A DNA stretch of 64,000 bases from Pseudomonas sp. URIL14HWK12:I12 (GTDB taxonomy: Bacteria; Pseudomonadota; Gammaproteobacteria; Pseudomonadales; Pseudomonadaceae), in the NCBI RefSeq assembly GCF_003097135.1, contig NZ_QEQL01000003.1, positions 434,001 through 498,000 of the forward strand. Direction: 5' to 3'. Below, in pieces: positions 50,010-59,154 of this stretch. Position 1 is the first letter of the stretch. Every line of letters starts with the position of its first letter. The notes beneath the pieces are model-generated. The model searched no databases. It saw only the letters and a list, made by a program, of their open reading frames with translations, and was not told where the DNA came from. The position numbers and the translations under genes are program-made.

Positions 50010-51182
50010 ATGGGCTTTGACCTCAAGGCGCGCCTGGCCGAACGCCAGGCCGCCAGCCTGTATCGCCGGCGCCCGCTGCTGCAAAGCCCGCAAGGGCCGC
50101 AGGTAATAGTGGACGGCCAGCCACTGCTGGCGTTCTCGAGTAACGACTACCTTGGCCTGGCCAACCACCCGGAGGTGGTCGCCGCCTGGCGCGCCGGCGC
50201 CGAGCGCTGGGGCGTGGGCGGCGGTGCTTCACACCTGGTGATCGGCCACAGCGGCCCCCACCACGAGCTGGAACTGGCCCTGGCGGAGCTGACCGGCCGG
50301 CCTCGCGCGCTGTTGTTTACCACCGGCTATATGGCCAACCTCGGCGCAATCACTGCCTTGGTGGGGCAGGGCGACACGGTGCTGCAGGACCGCCTCAACC
50401 ACGCCTCGCTACTCGATGCCGGGCTGCTCAGCGGCGCGCGCTTCTCGCGCTACCTGCACAACGATGCCCAGAGCCTGGCCAGCCGCCTGGCCAAGGCCCA
50501 GGGCAACACGCTGGTGGTGACTGACGGGGTGTTCAGCATGGACGGCGATGTCGCCAACCTGCCGGCGCTCGCGCGCGCAGCCCAGGCACAGGGTGCCTGG
50601 CTGATGGTCGATGACGCCCATGGTTTCGGCACGCTGGGGCGCAGCGGCGGTGGTGTGGCCGAGCATTTCGGCCTGGGGATCGACGCATTGCCGGTGCTGG
50701 TTGGCACGCTGGGCAAGGCCTTCGGCACCGCTGGCGCATTCGTTGCCGGGAGCGAGGAGTTGATCGAAACCCTGATCCAGTTCGCCCGCCCGTACATCTA
50801 CACCACCAGCCAGCCGCCGGCACTGGCGTGTGCAACGCTCAAAAGCCTGGAGCTGGTGCGCGCCGAGCACTGGCGGCGCCAGCACCTGGCGGCGTTGATC
50901 GCGCAGTTCCGAACTGGCGCCCGGCGTATCGGTTTGCAATTGCTCGACAGCCCCACGCCGATCCAGCCAATTGTGCTGGGGGACGCGGCGCGGGCCTTGC
51001 AGCTGTCGCAGTGGCTACGTGAGCGCGGGGTGATGGTTGGCGCGATCCGCCCGCCCACTGTACCGGCTGGCAGCGCGCGCCTTCGGGTCACGCTGACCGC
51101 CTCGCACACCGCCGAACAGGTGGATCACCTGTTGGTGTTGCTGGCTGAAGGTTACGCCTCGCTGGAGCCGACCCATGCGTAA
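50010..51182 (+). CDS. bioF: 8-amino-7-oxononanoate synthase
   Basis: BioF joins pimeloyl-ACP (or -CoA) and L-alanine with loss of CO2. It is a PLP enzyme of the alpha-oxoamine synthase family; Lys236 in GTLGKAFG holds the cofactor, and [10 protein letters not shown] is the PLP-contact motif. The 390 residues are typical. The stop overlaps the bioH start by eight bases, which suggests coupled translation. Confidence 0.96.
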   Translation: MGFDLKARLAERQAASLYRRRPLLQSPQGPQVIVDGQPLLAFSSNDYLGLANHPEVVAAWRAGAERWGVGGGASHLVIGHSGPHHELELALAELTGRPRALLFTTGYMANLGAITALVGQGDTVLQDRLNHASLLDAGLLSGARFSRYLHNDAQSLASRLAKAQGNTLVVTDGVFSMDGDVANLPALARAAQAQGAWLMVDDAHGFGTLGRSGGGVAEHFGLGIDALPVLVGTLGKAFGTAGAFVAGSEELIETLIQFARPYIYTTSQPPALACATLKSLELVRAEHWRRQHLAALIAQFRTGARRIGLQLLDSPTPIQPIVLGDAARALQLSQWLRERGVMVGAIRPPTVPAGSARLRVTLTASHTAEQVDHLLVLLAEGYASLEPTHA

Positions 51183-51858
51183 AGCCCTCTACCTGCTGCC
51201 GGGCTGGGGCCTTGCGCCCGAATTGCTCCAGCCTCTGGCCGATGCCCTGCGACCGCGCTGGGATGTGACCCTGTTGGCACTGCCCGAGCAAGGCTGCGCC
51301 CGGGCGTGCCTGGATGTGCTCGATGCGCAGGTACCGGCCGATGCCTGGCTGGCTGGCTGGTCGCTCGGTGGCATGCTGGCAATGGCCCTGGCAGCACGGC
51401 GCGGTGCCCGCTGCCCAGGGGTGGTTACGCTCGCGGCCAATGCCTGTTTCGTGGCCCGCGACCCATGGCCCGAAGCGATGCCGGTGGAAACGTTCGAGGC
51501 CTTCCTGGCGGGGTGCCAGGCCGATACCGCCGCTACGCTCAAGCGCTTTGCGTTGCTCTGTGCCCAGGGCAGTGGGCAGGCACGGGCGCTTTCCCGGCAA
51601 CTGCAGGGCGCCCCCGGCGCGTTGAGCCCGAGGCTGCTGCAAGTGCTGGCCGAGCTGGACAATCGCCAGGCCCTGAGCGCCTTCGATGGCCCGCAACTGC
51701 ACCTGTTCGCCGAACACGATGGCCTGGTACCGCTGGCGGCCGCCGCGCGCGTACCGTTTGGCCAGGTTCTGGCGGGTGCCTGCCATGCATTCCCGGTCGA
51801 ATCGCCGGGGCTTGCCGCACAGGCCATGCTGGCGTTGCAGGAGCGGGCCGATGCTTGA
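51175..51858 (+). CDS. bioH: Pimeloyl-ACP methyl ester carboxylesterase
   Basis: BioH removes the methyl group from pimeloyl-ACP methyl ester to end the BioC-started fatty acid disguise. It is an alpha/beta hydrolase: Ser63 in GWSLGG is the nucleophile, the aspartate is in FAEHDGLVP and the histidine in CHAFPVE. It is 227 residues, somewhat shorter than E. coli BioH, with a compact lid. It overlaps bioF and bioC by eight bases each. Confidence 0.93.
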   Translation: MRKALYLLPGWGLAPELLQPLADALRPRWDVTLLALPEQGCARACLDVLDAQVPADAWLAGWSLGGMLAMALAARRGARCPGVVTLAANACFVARDPWPEAMPVETFEAFLAGCQADTAATLKRFALLCAQGSGQARALSRQLQGAPGALSPRLLQVLAELDNRQALSAFDGPQLHLFAEHDGLVPLAAAARVPFGQVLAGACHAFPVESPGLAAQAMLALQERADA

Positions 51859-52642
51859 ACAAGTGCTACCCGACAAACGCCAGGTCGCCGCTTCGTTCTC
51901 CCGGGCGGCGGCCAGCTACGACAGCGTGGCCCAGTTGCAACGCGATGTGGGGGCCAGCTTGTTGCAGGCGTTGCCTGACCCGTGGGCGCCGCAGTGCTGG
52001 GTTGACCTGGGCAGCGGCACCGGTCACTTCAGCCGAGCGTTGGCGGGTCGTTATCCACAGGCCCAGGGGCTGGCGGTGGACATCGCCCAAGGCATGCTCC
52101 TTCATGCCCGCCGTTTGGGTGGCGCGGCTCACTACTTGGCCGGCGATGCCGAAGCCCTGCCGCTGGCCGACGATTGCGCCGACCTAGTCTTTACCAGCCT
52201 GGCGGTGCAGTGGTGCAGTGACTTTGCCGCCGTTCTCAGCGAAACGCACCGCGTGCTACGGCCGGGTGGGGTGTTCGCCTTCACCAGCCTCTGCGCCGGC
52301 ACGCTGGCCGAGCTGCGCGACAGCTGGCAATCGGTGGACGGCGATGTTCACGTCAACCGCTTTCGAACCGAGGGTGCCTACCGCGCGCTGTGCGGGGCCA
52401 GCTCCCTGCAGGTCGAGCGCCTCACCGTGGCGCCGATGGTGCTGCATTACCCCGATGTGCGCAGCCTTACCCATGAACTCAAGGCGCTGGGCGCGCACAA
52501 CCTCAACCCTGGCCGCCCTGGCGGCCTGACTGGTCGAGCGCGTATCGCCGCGCTGCTGGCCGCGTATGAGCGCCACCGCACACCCGCCGGGCTGCCCGCC
52601 ACCTGGCAGGTGATTCAGGGTGTGCTGCGCAACCCCGCCTGA
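51851..52642 (+). CDS. bioC: Malonyl-ACP O-methyltransferase
   Basis: BioC methylates malonyl-ACP so that fatty acid enzymes can build the pimeloyl chain. The 263-residue protein has the class I SAM motif [14 protein letters not shown] and the N-terminal [17 protein letters not shown] signature of BioC. I chose ATG 51851, overlapping the bioH stop by eight bases; the frame is open further back inside bioH. bioD follows after 12 bases. Confidence 0.94.
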   Translation: MLEQVLPDKRQVAASFSRAAASYDSVAQLQRDVGASLLQALPDPWAPQCWVDLGSGTGHFSRALAGRYPQAQGLAVDIAQGMLLHARRLGGAAHYLAGDAEALPLADDCADLVFTSLAVQWCSDFAAVLSETHRVLRPGGVFAFTSLCAGTLAELRDSWQSVDGDVHVNRFRTEGAYRALCGASSLQVERLTVAPMVLHYPDVRSLTHELKALGAHNLNPGRPGGLTGRARIAALLAAYERHRTPAGLPATWQVIQGVLRNPA

Positions 52643-52654
52643 AGGAGAGGCTGC

Positions 52655-53392
52655 ATGGCCCGTTATTTCATCGCCGGCACCGACACTGAAATCGGCAAGA
52701 CCACCATCGCCGCCGGGCTGCTGCACGCGGCAGCCAAGGCCGGTTTCAGTACCTTAGGCGCCAAGCCGGTCGCTTCGGGTTGTGAGCGCACCCCCGATGG
52801 GTTGCGCAACGAAGATGCCTTGGCCTTGCTTGGCCAGAGCACGCTGCAATTGCCCTATGCCGCCATCAACCCCTACGCCTTCGAACCGCCCATCGCTCCC
52901 CACCTGGCGGCGCAGGAGGCGGGCGTTGCATTGACGGTGCAGGCACTGGCGCAGCCTATGCGCCAAGTGCTGGCGCACGGGGCGGGGTTCACGCTGATCG
53001 AAGGCGCTGGAGGATGGCGCGTGCCCTTGGCCGAGGGTGAGTATCTTTCGGGCCTTGCCGTAGCACTGGCGTTGCCGGTGATTCTGGTGGTGGGGGTGCG
53101 CCTGGGGTGCATCAACCATGCGCTGTTAACCGCCGAAGCGATCGCTGCCGACGGGCTGGTGCTGGCGGGCTGGGTGGCCAATGTGGTGGACGCTGTGACT
53201 TCGCGCTTGGAGGAGAACCTCGCCACGCTCACCGAGCGGCTGCCAGCGCCTTGCCTGGGGCGCGTGCCGAGGTTGGCCTCAGCCGCCCCTGAGCAAGTGG
53301 CCCGCTATCTGGACTTGAGGCCTCTAGGATTGCCACCGGCAGCACTGCCGCCCGACGGTGCTGGTGAAGCGACGGGCCTCGCGCTAAAGTAG
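52655..53392 (+). CDS. bioD: Dethiobiotin synthetase
   Basis: BioD closes the ureido ring of dethiobiotin from diaminopelargonate, CO2 and ATP. The P-loop is GTDTEIGKTT, followed by KPVASG and IEGAGGWRVPL. The 245 residues exceed the usual 226 by a C-terminal proline- and alanine-rich tail of about 20 residues that is probably unstructured. GAAGGAGAGG precedes the ATG. bioA is not in the window, as is common in Pseudomonas. Confidence 0.95.
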   Translation: MARYFIAGTDTEIGKTTIAAGLLHAAAKAGFSTLGAKPVASGCERTPDGLRNEDALALLGQSTLQLPYAAINPYAFEPPIAPHLAAQEAGVALTVQALAQPMRQVLAHGAGFTLIEGAGGWRVPLAEGEYLSGLAVALALPVILVVGVRLGCINHALLTAEAIAADGLVLAGWVANVVDAVTSRLEENLATLTERLPAPCLGRVPRLASAAPEQVARYLDLRPLGLPPAALPPDGAGEATGLALK

Positions 53393-53425
53393 TGGCATCT
53401 TGCCAAGCCACCTGAGGGTGCCGCT

Positions 53426-53692
53426 ATGATCATTGCCTCCAACAGCCTCTACAGCACTGGCCTGAGCGCTATCCAGGCCGGGCTCTCGCAAGCCGACGGC
53501 GCGGCGCGCCAGATCGCCAGCCAGGCCACCGATTTTCAAGACCAGCGCCTGCGTGGCGCCGACCGTAGCAACCAGGACATGGCCACTTCCATGGTCAGCC
53601 TGGTGCAGGCCCAGCAGCAGGTGCAGGCTGGCGCCAAGGTCGAGAAAGCCACCGACGAGGCGCTGGGCCGTTTGATCGATACCTGGGCTTAG
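53426..53692 (+). CDS. Small rod/hook-like protein
   Basis: An 88-residue protein with no signal peptide. The two ends resemble flagellar rod and hook proteins: an N-terminal helix (SLYSTGLSAIQAGLSQADGAARQIASQATD), then a C-terminal helix (NQDMATSMVSLVQAQQQVQAGAKVEKATDEALGRLIDTW) very like the FlgC/FlgG C-terminal motif (NVDMATEMVNLIQAQRAYQANAKV). The central domain of real rod proteins is absent, leaving a bare helical hairpin. It lies 33 bases after bioD and before a PsrA-type operator. Whether it has a flagellar role is not known. Confidence 0.75.
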   Translation: MIIASNSLYSTGLSAIQAGLSQADGAARQIASQATDFQDQRLRGADRSNQDMATSMVSLVQAQQQVQAGAKVEKATDEALGRLIDTWA

Positions 53693-53835
53693 CCTTTCAT
53701 CGGTTTTAACCAGCCGCCTGCCGTTTTATTTTCCGCCTCCGCCGCGCCCTGCCGCAGCGGGGGCGGCGTTCGTTCGGGCCTGGGTAAATTCATCATCTGC
53801 GATGGCGGTTTCGGCCTCTTGCAATCTCTCCGGCG

Positions 53836-53862
53836 GAAACGTATGTTTCAAACAACTGTTTG
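53836..53862 (+). promoter_or_regulatory. Two abutting PsrA-type operators
   Basis: GAAAC-GTAT-GTTTC (53836-53849) and CAAAC-AACT-GTTTG (53849-53862) share one base. Both fit the PsrA consensus (G/C)AAAC-N2 to 4-GTTT(G/C). They end about 50 bases before the ATG of the acyl-CoA dehydrogenase. PsrA is a fatty-acid-sensing TetR repressor whose targets in P. aeruginosa include the homologous acyl-CoA dehydrogenase gene (from memory). Confidence 0.8.
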
Positions 53863-53912
53863 ACCCGCTTGGTTCGGGTCGCCTTACGTGAATTCGCCAG
53901 CCGAGGTTTGCC

Positions 53913-55718
53913 ATGCCCGAGTACAAAGCCCCCTTGCGTGACATTCGTTTCGTTCGCGACGAACTGCTGGGCTACCCCGCGCACTATGAAAGCCTGCCGG
54001 GCTGCGAGGGTGCCGACGCCGATACCGTGAACGCTGTGATCGAAGAAGGCGCCAAGTTCTGCGAACAGGTGCTGGCGCCGCTCAACCGCGTAGGTGACAC
54101 CGAAGGCTGCCGCTGGAGCGAAACCGGCGTCACCACGCCCACCGGCTTCAAGGAAGCCTACCGGCAATTCGTCGAAGGCGGCTGGCCGAGCCTGGCCCAT
54201 GACGTCGAACACGGCGGCCAGGGCCTGCCCGAGTCGTTGGGCCTGGTGTTGAGCGAGCTGGTCGGCAGCGCCAACTGGGCCTGGGGCATGTACCCCGGCC
54301 TGTCCCACGGCGCCATGAACACCCTGTCGGCGCACGGCACCGACGAACAGAAGCACACCTACCTCACCCGCCTGGTCACCGGCGAGTGGACCGGCACCAT
54401 GTGCCTGACCGAGCCGCATTGCGGCACTGACCTTGGCATGCTGCGCACCAAGGCCGAGCCCCAGGCCGACGGCAGTTACAAAATCACCGGTACCAAGATC
54501 TTCATCTCTGCAGGTGATCACGACCTGGCAGAGAACATCGTTCACATCGTGCTGGCACGCCTGCCCGACGCACCTGCCGGCACCAAGGGCATCTCGCTGT
54601 TCATCGTGCCCAAGTTCCTGCCGTCGGCCGAAGGCGGGGTGGGCGCGCGCAACGCCGTGAACTGCGGCTCGCTCGAGCACAAGATGGGCATTCACGGCAA
54701 CGCCACCTGCGTGATGAACTTCGACGGCGCCAGCGGTTTCCTGATTGGCCCGGCCAACAAGGGCCTGAACTGCATGTTCACCTTCATGAACACGGCGCGC
54801 CTGGGTACGGCCATCCAGGGCCTGGCCCACGCCGAGGTCGGCTTCCAGGGCGGCCTGAAGTACGCTCGCGAACGCCTGCAGATGCGCTCGCTCACCGGCC
54901 CCAAGGCGCCGGAGAAATCCGCCGACCCGATCATCGTGCACCCCGATGTGCGCCGTATGCTGCTGACCATGAAAGCGTTCGCCGAAGGCTCGCGTGCGAT
55001 GGTGTACTTCACCGCCAAGCTGGTGGACGTGGTCAAGTACAGCGCTGATGAAGCTGCACGCGCCGCGGCAGACGAGCTGCTGGCCTTCATGACACCCATC
55101 GCCAAGGCCTTCATGACCGAGGTGGGCTTCGAGTCGGCCAACCATGGCCTGCAGATCTACGGCGGCCACGGCTATATCGCCGAGTGGGGCATGGAGCAGA
55201 ACGTGCGCGATGCCCGTATCGCCATGCTCTACGAGGGGACCACCGGTATTCAGGCGCTCGACCTGCTGGGCCGCAAGGTGCTTATGACCCAGGGCGCCTC
55301 GCTCCGCAGCTTCACCAAGCTGGTGCACAAGTTCTGCCAGGCGCACGAGGGCAATGCCGCCATCGCCGAGTTCGTCGCGCCGCTGGCGCAGCTGAACAAG
55401 GAGTGGGGTGATGTGACCATGAAGATCGGCATGGGCGCGATGAAAGACCGTGAAGAAGTCGGTGCCGCTTCGGTGGATTACGTGATGTATTCCGGCTACG
55501 CGTGCCTGGCCTACTTCTGGGCTGACATGGCCCGGGTGGCAGCCGAAAAAGTGGCCAGCGGTGAGGGCGACACTGCCTTCTATCAAGCCAAGCTCGACAC
55601 TGCGCGCTTCTACTACCAGCGTATCCTGCCGCGTACCCGTGGCCTGGTCGCGACCATGTTGTCGGGCGCGGACAACCTGATGGCGATGGACGAAGCCTCG
55701 TTCGGCCTGGGCATTTGA
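53913..55718 (+). CDS. Acyl-CoA dehydrogenase (fatty acid oxidation)
   Basis: A 601-residue FAD-dependent acyl-CoA dehydrogenase of the long pseudomonad type, with N-terminal, middle and C-terminal dehydrogenase domains and an extra C-terminal helical domain. The FAD/substrate motifs TEPHCGTDLGML and GTKIFISAGDHD are present, and the catalytic base is the glutamate in MLYEGTTGIQALDLLGRKV. It is about 45 percent similar by eye to the paralogue at 57308, sharing the odd YKAPLRD N-terminus. Control by PsrA is suggested by the operators upstream, and a strong terminator follows. It is probably a long-chain fadE-type enzyme, but the chain length cannot be read from sequence. Confidence 0.9.
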   Translation: MPEYKAPLRDIRFVRDELLGYPAHYESLPGCEGADADTVNAVIEEGAKFCEQVLAPLNRVGDTEGCRWSETGVTTPTGFKEAYRQFVEGGWPSLAHDVEHGGQGLPESLGLVLSELVGSANWAWGMYPGLSHGAMNTLSAHGTDEQKHTYLTRLVTGEWTGTMCLTEPHCGTDLGMLRTKAEPQADGSYKITGTKIFISAGDHDLAENIVHIVLARLPDAPAGTKGISLFIVPKFLPSAEGGVGARNAVNCGSLEHKMGIHGNATCVMNFDGASGFLIGPANKGLNCMFTFMNTARLGTAIQGLAHAEVGFQGGLKYARERLQMRSLTGPKAPEKSADPIIVHPDVRRMLLTMKAFAEGSRAMVYFTAKLVDVVKYSADEAARAAADELLAFMTPIAKAFMTEVGFESANHGLQIYGGHGYIAEWGMEQNVRDARIAMLYEGTTGIQALDLLGRKVLMTQGASLRSFTKLVHKFCQAHEGNAAIAEFVAPLAQLNKEWGDVTMKIGMGAMKDREEVGAASVDYVMYSGYACLAYFWADMARVAAEKVASGEGDTAFYQAKLDTARFYYQRILPRTRGLVATMLSGADNLMAMDEASFGLGI

Positions 55719-55734
55719 TCCCACACGTTGTTAG

Positions 55735-55766
55735 AAACCGCGCCCCAGGGCGCGGTTTTTGTTTTG
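55735..55766 (+). terminator. Intrinsic terminator after first acyl-CoA dehydrogenase
   Basis: An 11-pair stem (55735-55745 with 55748-55758) is followed by TTGTTTT. It lies 17 bases after the stop and separates the dehydrogenase from the diguanylate cyclase gene. Confidence 0.88.
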
Positions 55767-55859
55767 GGCAAGAAAAATCTGGCGGATCAAAAGCCTGACG
55801 CCAAAATTTCATCCTGGGCTTCAGCTTTTTCCCACACCGCCGATACAAATGGAGGCACA

Positions 55860-55895
55860 ATGATATTGACCTGCTGCCCGCTCGAGCAGCGGTGA
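55860..55895 (+). CDS. Possible 11-residue leader peptide
   Basis: ATG 55860 has GGAGG four bases upstream and opens an 11-codon frame (MILTCCPLEQR) ending at TGA 55893. It lies between the terminator and the TTG start of the diguanylate cyclase gene, and is out of frame with that gene. It could be a translated leader, or the true start of the cyclase if the sequence had a single-base error. The evidence is only the ribosome site and spacing. Confidence 0.35.
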   Translation: MILTCCPLEQR

Positions 55896-55920
55896 TCGAC
55901 GCCGAACGGGAGCACAGCCC

Positions 55921-57207
55921 TTGCTGCAACTCAAAGCCTATCGGATCAGCCATTTCCTGCCCTCGCTGGGGCTGCTGGCGGCCGGGCTGAGCGCGGCCTA
56001 CGTGCGCGACCTGAATGTGTTCTTCACGTCGCTGTTCAACGTGTTGCCTACCCTGGTGGTGCTGCTCGGGGGCGCCTACTGTGCGGTCTACAAGCGCCAG
56101 CGCGAACTGTTTCTGATGGTGACGGTGTACACCGCCTACTTCCTGCTCGACACCCAAACCGATTATTACCGCGACAATGGCCGAGTGCGCGATGACGCAG
56201 CAGTGATCTTCCACCTGTGCTGCCTGCTGCTGCCGATGCTCTACACCCTCTACGGTTTCTGGGAAGAACGCACTCACCTGGGCCAGGACCTGCTGGCGCG
56301 GCTGGCGGTATTGCTGGCGGTCGGCGGCGTAGCACTGGGTTTGGAGCAGAGTTTTCCACAGGGCCTGCTGGCCTGGCTGGCTGACATTCGCTGGCCCAGC
56401 CTGCATTGGCCCTGGATGAACCTGATCCAGATGAGCTACCCGGTGTTCCTCATCGGCTTCGGTGTGTTGATCGCCCTTTACCTGCACAAACCCCGGCCGC
56501 TGCATGCGGCGCTGATCATTGGCCTGGCAGGGTTGTTCTGGATGCTACCCAAGACGTTCATCCTGCCGTTTACGCTGAACATCATGTGCAGCCAAGTGAT
56601 GCTGATGCTTGCCGCCGCCGTGGCTCACGAGGCCTACCAGATGGCCTTTCGCGACGAACTGACCGGCCTGCCTGGGCGCCGCGCGCTGAATGAGCGGCTG
56701 CAGCGGCTGGGGCGAAACTATGTGCTTGCCATGACCGACGTGGACCACTTCAAGAAATTCAACGACACCCATGGGCACGACGTGGGTGACCAGGTGCTGC
56801 GCCTGGTCGCCAGCAAACTGGCCAAGGTTGGCGGTGGCGGCCGGGCTTACCGCTACGGGGGCGAAGAGTTCGCGGTGGTGTTCGCTGGCAAGAGCCTCGA
56901 AGAATGCATGCCGCACCTGGAGGTGATTCGCAGCGTGATCGAGGCGTACGTGATCCACCTGCGCGAGGCGGATCGCCCACAGAACGATCAACAAGGCCGC
57001 CAGCGCCGTGGCGCATCGGCCGCGACCAACGTTTCGGTGACCATCAGTATCGGTGTGGCCGAGCGCCAACCCGAGCATCGCACACCCGAAGAGGTGATGA
57101 AGGCGGCCGACCAGGCGCTCTATGCAGCCAAGGGCGCCGGGCGCAATTGCATGATGACCGCGGGTAACCAACGCCGCGGCGCCGTGCGCAACGCGAACGC
57201 AGCGTGA
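55921..57207 (+). CDS. Membrane diguanylate cyclase (GGDEF)
   Basis: A 428-residue protein that should make cyclic di-GMP. The N-terminal part (about residues 1-240) has around six to seven hydrophobic segments and no recognised sensor domain. The GGDEF domain (about 245-415) has the active-site GGEEF in YRYGGEEFAVVF and the RDELTGLPGRR nucleotide motif. The RxxD feedback-inhibition site expected five residues before GGEEF is replaced by glycines. An unusual insertion rich in R, Q and N (READRPQNDQQGRQRRG) interrupts the domain. The start is TTG 55921, the only start I can support. It lies between two acyl-CoA dehydrogenase paralogues. Confidence 0.85.
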   Translation: MLQLKAYRISHFLPSLGLLAAGLSAAYVRDLNVFFTSLFNVLPTLVVLLGGAYCAVYKRQRELFLMVTVYTAYFLLDTQTDYYRDNGRVRDDAAVIFHLCCLLLPMLYTLYGFWEERTHLGQDLLARLAVLLAVGGVALGLEQSFPQGLLAWLADIRWPSLHWPWMNLIQMSYPVFLIGFGVLIALYLHKPRPLHAALIIGLAGLFWMLPKTFILPFTLNIMCSQVMLMLAAAVAHEAYQMAFRDELTGLPGRRALNERLQRLGRNYVLAMTDVDHFKKFNDTHGHDVGDQVLRLVASKLAKVGGGGRAYRYGGEEFAVVFAGKSLEECMPHLEVIRSVIEAYVIHLREADRPQNDQQGRQRRGASAATNVSVTISIGVAERQPEHRTPEEVMKAADQALYAAKGAGRNCMMTAGNQRRGAVRNANAA

Positions 57208-57307
57208 CTTTCTAAAACTGATCGGTCACACCTTGACGCTACGTCTCTGAAACGTGCCTGGGCTACACTGGCGGCACCTGTTTCCGTGCCTATTCTGCGA
57301 GGTCCCC

Positions 57308-59077
57308 ATGGCCGACTACAAAGCGCCGCTGCGCGACATGCGTTTCGTCATGAACGAGGTGTTCGATTTGCCTGCGCTGTGGGCACAACTGCCCGCGCTG
57401 GCGGACGTGGCCGATGCCGACACGGTTGCGGCCGTGCTGGAAGAAGCCGGCAAGGTCGCCGGGCACAGTATCGCACCGCTGAGCCGCGCGGCCGATGAAG
57501 AAGGCTGCCACTGGCATGACACCGCCGTCAGCACACCAGCAGGGTTCATCCAGGCCTATGCCACCTACGCCGAAGGCGGGTGGGTCGGTGTGGGCGGCGC
57601 CCCTGAGTATGGCGGCATGGGCATGCCCAAGGTGGTGTCGGCGCAGGTCGAGGAGATGGTCAACGCCGCAAGCCTCTCCTTTGGCCTGTACCCTATGCTG
57701 ACCGCAGGCGCTTGCCTGGCCATCAATGCCCATGGCAACGAGCAACTGAGGCAAACCTACCTGCCCAACATGTATGCCGGTACCTGGGCAGGGTCCATGT
57801 GCCTTACCGAGCCCCACGCCGGCACCGACCTGGGCATCATCCGTACCCGCGCAGTGCCTGTGGCCGATGGCAGCTATGGGGTCACCGGCACCAAGATCTT
57901 CATCACCGGCGGTGAGCATGACCTGACCGAGAACATCATCCACCTGGTGCTTGCCAAGCTTCCCGACGCCCCGCCCGGGCCCAAGGGTATTTCGCTGTTT
58001 CTGGTGCCCAAGTTCAGGGTCAACCCCGACGGTAGCCTGGGTGCGCGCAACGGTGTGAGCTGTGGCTCGATCGAGCACAAGATGGGCATCCAGGCCTCGG
58101 CCACCTGCGTGATGAACTTCGATTCGGCGGTTGGCTACCTGGTAGGTGAAGCCAACAAGGGCCTGGCAGCCATGTTCACGATGATGAACTACGAACGCTT
58201 GGGCGTCGGTATCCAAGGCTTGGCCTCGGGCGAGCGTTCTTATCAGAACGCCATCGAATACGCCCGCGAGCGCCTGCAAAGCCGTTCTCCCCGTGGGGCG
58301 CAAGCCCCGGCCAAGGTCGCCGACCCGATCATCGTGCACCCCGACGTGCGCCGCATGCTCCTGACCATGAAAGCCTTCAACGAAGGCGGCAGGGCCTTTT
58401 CCACTTACGTTGCCATGCAGCTCGACATCGCCAAATACGCCGAGGATGCCGCCCAGCGCCAAGCGGCTGAGGAGCTGGTAGCCCTGTTGACGCCGGTGGC
58501 CAAGGCCTTCCTGACCGACCTGGGCCTGGAAACCACCGTGCACGGCCAACAGGTGTTTGGCGGCCATGGCTATATCCGTGAGTGGGGCCAGGAACAGCTG
58601 GTGCGCGACGTGCGGATCACTCAGATCTACGAGGGCACCAACGGCATTCAGGCGCTCGACCTGATGGGGCGCAAGGTCGTTGCCAATGGGGGCGCCTACT
58701 ACCAGCGTTTTTCTGCCGAGGTGCGCGCGTTCATCGAAGCCGGCGAAGGCGAGTTCAACGAACCGCTCAAGGCTGCTTTGAACAACCTCGACAGCCTCAC
58801 CGGCTGGGTGCTGGAGCAGGCCAAGGCCAACCCCGAGGAGATCGGCGCGGCCTCGGTCGAGTACCTGCAAGTATTCGGCTACACCGCTTATGCGTGGCTG
58901 TGGGCACGTATGGCGCAGGCGGCCAAGCGAGGCGAGGGCGATGAGGGTTTCTACGCGGCCAAGCTCGGCACTGCACGCTTCTACTTCGCCCGGCTGCTGC
59001 CGCGCATCCACTCACTGACCGCCTCGGTGAAGGCCGGTAGCGAGTCGCTGTACCTGCTCGACGAGGCACAGTTCTGA
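57308..59077 (+). CDS. Acyl-CoA dehydrogenase, paralogue
   Basis: A 589-residue acyl-CoA dehydrogenase of the same long type as the one at 53913. Motifs: TEPHAGTDLGIIRT, GTKIFITGGEHD, and the catalytic base in QIYEGTNGIQALDLMGRKV, followed by the extra C-terminal helical domain. I chose ATG 57308 (MADYKAPLRDM), which matches its paralogue's N-terminus. No PsrA-type site was seen in its 100-base upstream region, so the two copies may be regulated differently. rsmY begins about 77 bases after its stop. Confidence 0.9.
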   Translation: MADYKAPLRDMRFVMNEVFDLPALWAQLPALADVADADTVAAVLEEAGKVAGHSIAPLSRAADEEGCHWHDTAVSTPAGFIQAYATYAEGGWVGVGGAPEYGGMGMPKVVSAQVEEMVNAASLSFGLYPMLTAGACLAINAHGNEQLRQTYLPNMYAGTWAGSMCLTEPHAGTDLGIIRTRAVPVADGSYGVTGTKIFITGGEHDLTENIIHLVLAKLPDAPPGPKGISLFLVPKFRVNPDGSLGARNGVSCGSIEHKMGIQASATCVMNFDSAVGYLVGEANKGLAAMFTMMNYERLGVGIQGLASGERSYQNAIEYARERLQSRSPRGAQAPAKVADPIIVHPDVRRMLLTMKAFNEGGRAFSTYVAMQLDIAKYAEDAAQRQAAEELVALLTPVAKAFLTDLGLETTVHGQQVFGGHGYIREWGQEQLVRDVRITQIYEGTNGIQALDLMGRKVVANGGAYYQRFSAEVRAFIEAGEGEFNEPLKAALNNLDSLTGWVLEQAKANPEEIGAASVEYLQVFGYTAYAWLWARMAQAAKRGEGDEGFYAAKLGTARFYFARLLPRIHSLTASVKAGSESLYLLDEAQF

Positions 59078-59081
59078 CCCT

Positions 59082-59099
59082 TGTAAGCCAAGGCTTACC
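59082..59099 (+). promoter_or_regulatory. GacA upstream activating sequence of rsmY
   Basis: TGTAAG-CCAAGG-CTTACC matches the TGTAAG-N6-CTTACA consensus at all but the last base. It lies about 65 bases (centre) before the predicted rsmY start, the usual distance for GacA-dependent rsm promoters. It begins five bases after the acyl-CoA dehydrogenase stop. Confidence 0.9.
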
Positions 59100-59144
59100 T
59101 TGCGTGGCGGCGTTCACCCAATAGGCACCACCGCTGCGCTTGGT

Positions 59145-59150
59145 TAATCT
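59145..59150 (+). promoter_or_regulatory. Probable -10 element of rsmY
   Basis: TAATCT lies about ten bases before the first GGA motif. No good -35 element is present at the expected distance (around 59122), as expected for a promoter that depends on an activator. Confidence 0.6.
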
Positions 59151-59154
59151 TTGT

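Noticed and set aside
53793..55724. Minus-strand open frame of 643 residues over the first acyl-CoA dehydrogenase
   Set aside because: It mirrors the plus-strand codons of a gene with clear family motifs; the product has no recognisable domain, and such long antisense frames are common in GC-rich DNA.
57290..59011. Minus-strand open frame of 573 residues over the second acyl-CoA dehydrogenase
   Set aside because: Same shadow effect as over its paralogue; no family similarity and no ribosome site.
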